Below are positions 5,331-7,294 of a DNA stretch of 7,294 bases, piece after piece. Position 1 is the stretch's first letter; every line of letters begins with the position of its first letter. Under the pieces are notes generated by a model that saw only the letters and a list, made by a program, of their open reading frames with translations, did no database searches and was not told the DNA's origin. Both the position numbers and the translations under genes were made by a program. The stretch is from an uncultured Actinomycetes bacterium (GTDB lineage: Bacteria > Actinomycetota > Actinomycetes > Nanopelagicales > Nanopelagicaceae), in assembly GCA_903898855.1 (NCBI GenBank), contig CAIUHB010000070.1:1-7294 (forward strand), written 5' to 3'.

Positions 5331-6593
5331 ATGAAGAAGAAGCGTGGATTAATTGTTGCCGCAACTTCAGCGATCGCAGCAAGCGCACTACTCGGAACTT
5401 CCGTGGGTGCAAATGCAGCAGCTGGCGTTGATATGAAAGTCGGCATCGTCCTTCCATTAACAGGACAGCTTGCAACTTATGGCCCACCAATGGCCAAGGC
5501 TGCAGCACTCGGAGTTTCGCAAGTTAACGATGCAATGAAGGCTGCCGGCGTTGCTGGCTCTTGCACAGTTGTTGGAACCGAAGATGATCAAGCAACTCCT
5601 GCAACATCAGTAGAAGCTGCCAAGAAGCTCGTCGAATCTAACAATGCAAATGCACTCGTCGGCCCAATGACCTCAGGCACCACACTTGCAGCAGCTGCTG
5701 CAGTAGGAATTCCTGACAAGGTCGTCATCATGAGCCCAGCTGCATCATCACCAGCACTTTCAACACTTGGTGACAATGACACCCTCTTCCGCAACTATCC
5801 ATCAGATGCACTACAAGCTAAGGCTGTAGTTCTTGCTATGAGCAAGGCATTTGGAAAGAACGCACTCGTAAACGTGGCAGCACGTAACGATGCTTTCGGT
5901 AGCGCGCTCTCTGGCGTTTTCCAAACAGCATGGAAGGCAAATGGCGGAAAGATTGGCACCACCACTCTTTACGATCCAAACTCGGCGACATTTGATTCAG
6001 ATGCAACAAAGATCGTCTCCGGCAAGCCAGCAGCTTGGTTCATCGTTGACTTCGAAGAGACCTTCGCAAAGGTTGCACCTGCTCTCGTTCGTACTAAGAA
6101 GTGGGATCAGACTCGTACATTTATGACTGAGTCATTCAACAACGCTAACTCCATCAAGATTGTTGGAGCTAAGTACATGAATGGCGTTCGCGGAACTGCT
6201 GCTGCAGCATCCGGAACTGAGACCAAGGCTTGGAAGAGCGCTTTTGAAGCAACTGTTCCAGCTGCATCACAGACATTCGTAGATCCAGCTGCATACGATG
6301 CAGCAGTTCTCGAGTGCTTGGCTTCTATCTACGCCAAGAGCACAGCTGCTGCTGACCTTGCAAAGGGTCTTCGCGCAGTTGGTGGTCCAAAGGGCGCCAA
6401 GATTTCATGGCAGCACCTTGATCAAGCCGTGAAGGCTGCAGCTGCTGGCACCAAGTTCTCCTACCAAGGTGCTTGGTCAGAGGTCGACTTCGATGCTAAC
6501 GGTGACGTTGGTTCAGGTACCTTCGATGTCTACAAGGTCGTTGCTGGACAACCAGTAACAGATCCAAAGGCACAAGTTCACTACAAGGGATAA
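5331..6593 (+). CDS. ABC transporter substrate-binding protein, LivJ/LivK-like (periplasmic-binding-protein type 1)
   Basis: This is the secreted ligand-binding subunit of the adjacent importer, 420 residues from ATG 5331. An N-terminal signal peptide is clear: KKKR at 2-5, a hydrophobic core at about 6-21 and a likely signal peptidase I site after ANA at 27-29. There is no lipobox cysteine; the only cysteines are 78 and 329. The mature part is a type 1 binding fold (Peripla_BP_6): KVGIVLPLTGQLATYG (36-51), ALVGPMTSGTTLAAA (108-122), VVIMSPAASSPALS (131-144) and FRNYPSDALQAKA (153-165). The C-terminal domain has AYDAAVLECLA (321-331) and ends VDFDANGDVGSGTFDVY (385-401). Alanine is abundant and coded mostly by GCA/GCT, unlike the GCC-richer permease genes, which suggests high expression. 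The ligand is probably an amino acid or similar molecule but is not readable. A strong terminator follows. Confidence 0.93.
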   Translation: MKKKRGLIVAATSAIAASALLGTSVGANAAAGVDMKVGIVLPLTGQLATYGPPMAKAAALGVSQVNDAMKAAGVAGSCTVVGTEDDQATPATSVEAAKKLVESNNANALVGPMTSGTTLAAAAAVGIPDKVVIMSPAASSPALSTLGDNDTLFRNYPSDALQAKAVVLAMSKAFGKNALVNVAARNDAFGSALSGVFQTAWKANGGKIGTTTLYDPNSATFDSDATKIVSGKPAAWFIVDFEETFAKVAPALVRTKKWDQTRTFMTESFNNANSIKIVGAKYMNGVRGTAAAASGTETKAWKSAFEATVPAASQTFVDPAAYDAAVLECLASIYAKSTAAADLAKGLRAVGGPKGAKISWQHLDQAVKAAAAGTKFSYQGAWSEVDFDANGDVGSGTFDVYKVVAGQPVTDPKAQVHYKG

Positions 6594-6597
6594 TTCC

Positions 6598-6609
6598 TTA
6601 ACTAGTTAA
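6598..6609. repeat. 12-bp perfect palindrome TTAACTAGTTAA
   Basis: This perfect palindrome lies 4 bp after the binding-protein stop codon and 5 bp before the terminator stem. It is AT-rich with no loop, so it is more likely a protein site or chance than an RNA hairpin. No function can be assigned. Confidence 0.4.
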
Positions 6610-6614
6610 CTCAG

Positions 6615-6645
6615 AAAAAGCCCCACCGAAAGGTGGGGCTTTTTT
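6615..6645. terminator. Strong bidirectional intrinsic terminator
   Basis: AAAAAGCCCCACC (6615-6627) pairs perfectly with GGTGGGGCTTTTT (6632-6644) around a GAAA tetraloop. The plus strand has a T6 run (6640-6645) after the GC stem. Because the left arm starts with five A residues, the minus strand also gives a U-tract. The structure therefore can end both the plus-strand binding-protein transcript and the minus-strand flavoenzyme transcript. The stop codon of the minus-strand gene (6645-6647) touches the T-run. Confidence 0.95.
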
Positions 6646-7294
6646 CATCCCATTACAGAATGCGTATTCTCCGAGTTATAGGGACGCTTTCGCGAAAACG
6701 CGCCGATGTCAATCTCGTTCTTGGTGTGACTTCCTACAAACTTCACTGGGTCCATGTCGTGATCTCTCCCAGCCATAACTTCGCTAATTAGTTTTGCCAT
6801 TAGCTGCCCCACTGTCGGAGCGTTCTTGAATTGATTTCCGCTAGTGCCGATCGCTACAAAGAATCCGGCTAAATTTGTCTGGTCATAAATTGGCGTCCAA
6901 TCGGAGGCAACATCATAAACACCCACTATCCCCAATGGAGCATTAGGAATATGCAGCGCTGGTAATCTGCGAGCAGCCCTTGTTACTTGGGCTTCAAATC
7001 GTTCTGCGGTGCGAACCATATTGGCAGATTCTGGATCGGTCACCCATTCCAACGGATCGCACTCCGGCTCGGTGCCGCCAACTAAAAGCGCACCATTAGG
7101 TGTCGCTCTCATATAAATACCTAAGTCAACATCACCAACAATCGGCCCTGGCAGCAGCCCAAGTGGCGTATCTACTTGATGCACCTCTTGGCGCATTGGT
7201 TTTACTTCAATGGTGAAATCTTGAGTAACGCCCGCTAGTTCATTAATTTTGCCAGACCAAGGGCCAGCGGCATTAACAACTACATCTGCATATA
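6645..7294 (-). CDS. DAO-type FAD-dependent oxidoreductase, N-terminal part outside the window
   Basis: The C-terminal 215 residues of a minus-strand gene are visible; the reading frame stays open to the window edge, so the real start and the N-terminal Rossmann GxGxxG motif lie to the right. The visible part matches the D-amino-acid oxidase / glycine oxidase / sarcosine oxidase beta superfamily: VVVNAAGPWSGKINELAG at residues 4-21, then the substrate-domain strands, then the FAD-binding C-terminal block GVYDVASDWTPIYD (124-137) and FFVAIGTSGNQFKNAP (144-159) followed by VGQLMAKLI. These enzymes oxidise amines or amino acids to imines using FAD. The position that carries the covalent-FAD cysteine in monomeric sarcosine oxidase appears to be Tyr126 here (in GVYD), so the flavin is probably not bound that way. 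The stop codon abuts the terminator. Substrate is unknown; association with the transporter is inferred from position. Confidence 0.88.
   Translation of the reverse strand, partial: YADVVVNAAGPWSGKINELAGVTQDFTIEVKPMRQEVHQVDTPLGLLPGPIVGDVDLGIYMRATPNGALLVGGTEPECDPLEWVTDPESANMVRTAERFEAQVTRAARRLPALHIPNAPLGIVGVYDVASDWTPIYDQTNLAGFFVAIGTSGNQFKNAPTVGQLMAKLISEVMAGRDHDMDPVKFVGSHTKNEIDIGAFSRKRPYNSENTHSVMG

Noticed and set aside
5690..5705. GCA/GCT-rich stretches that look like a short tandem repeat
   Set aside because: They encode alanine runs in the binding protein and do not form a regular repeat array.
5588..5794. Minus-strand frame inside the binding-protein gene
   Set aside because: Shadow produced by the alanine-rich coding strand.
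1..7294. CRISPR array, transposon ends, tRNA or phage genes
   Set aside because: No spaced direct repeats, transposase-like proteins or cloverleaf-like sequences were seen on either strand.

Overview
The window looks like chromosomal DNA from a moderately low-GC actinobacterium. The best guess is a streamlined freshwater or marine lineage such as acI / Nanopelagicales. The clues are densely packed genes, overlapping TAATG stop/start junctions, moderate GC by eye, actinobacterial-looking protein sequences and a very alanine-rich secreted binding protein. This assignment is inference and needs a database search. I see no rRNA, tRNA, mobile element, CRISPR array or phage signal.

Layout from left to right. 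(1) Positions 1-1421, plus strand: the 3' part of a RidA/YjgF-type gene overlaps by 8 bp the start of an aldo/keto reductase gene. (2) Positions 1430-1750, minus strand: a small TIGR04076-like protein of unknown function. It is convergent with the reductase (8 bp gap) and divergent from the transport operon. (3) Positions 1808-5187, plus strand: a complete branched-chain-amino-acid-type (HAAT) ABC transporter core, two permeases and two ATPases, with junctions of 1 bp or overlapping by 1 base. (4) Positions 5188-5330: a 143-bp intergenic region with two hairpins and a palindrome. (5) Positions 5331-6593: the substrate-binding protein, followed by a strong bidirectional terminator at 6615-6645. 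(6) Positions 6645-7294, minus strand: the C-terminal part of a DAO-type FAD-dependent amine/amino-acid oxidoreductase, whose stop codon lies at the edge of that terminator.

The transporter is a textbook LivHMGF plus binding-protein system that should import an amino acid or a related small polar compound. The neighbours suggest catabolism of a nitrogen compound. The FAD enzyme would oxidise a C-N bond to an imine, a Rid-family protein could interact with an imine or related intermediate, and an aldo/keto reductase could reduce a resulting carbonyl. The Rid protein lacks the arginine needed for classical imine deaminase activity, and the TIGR04076 protein has no known role. The most interesting hypothesis here is therefore an uncharacterised uptake-and-oxidation locus rather than a dramatically new system. 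The substrate cannot be read from the sequence.
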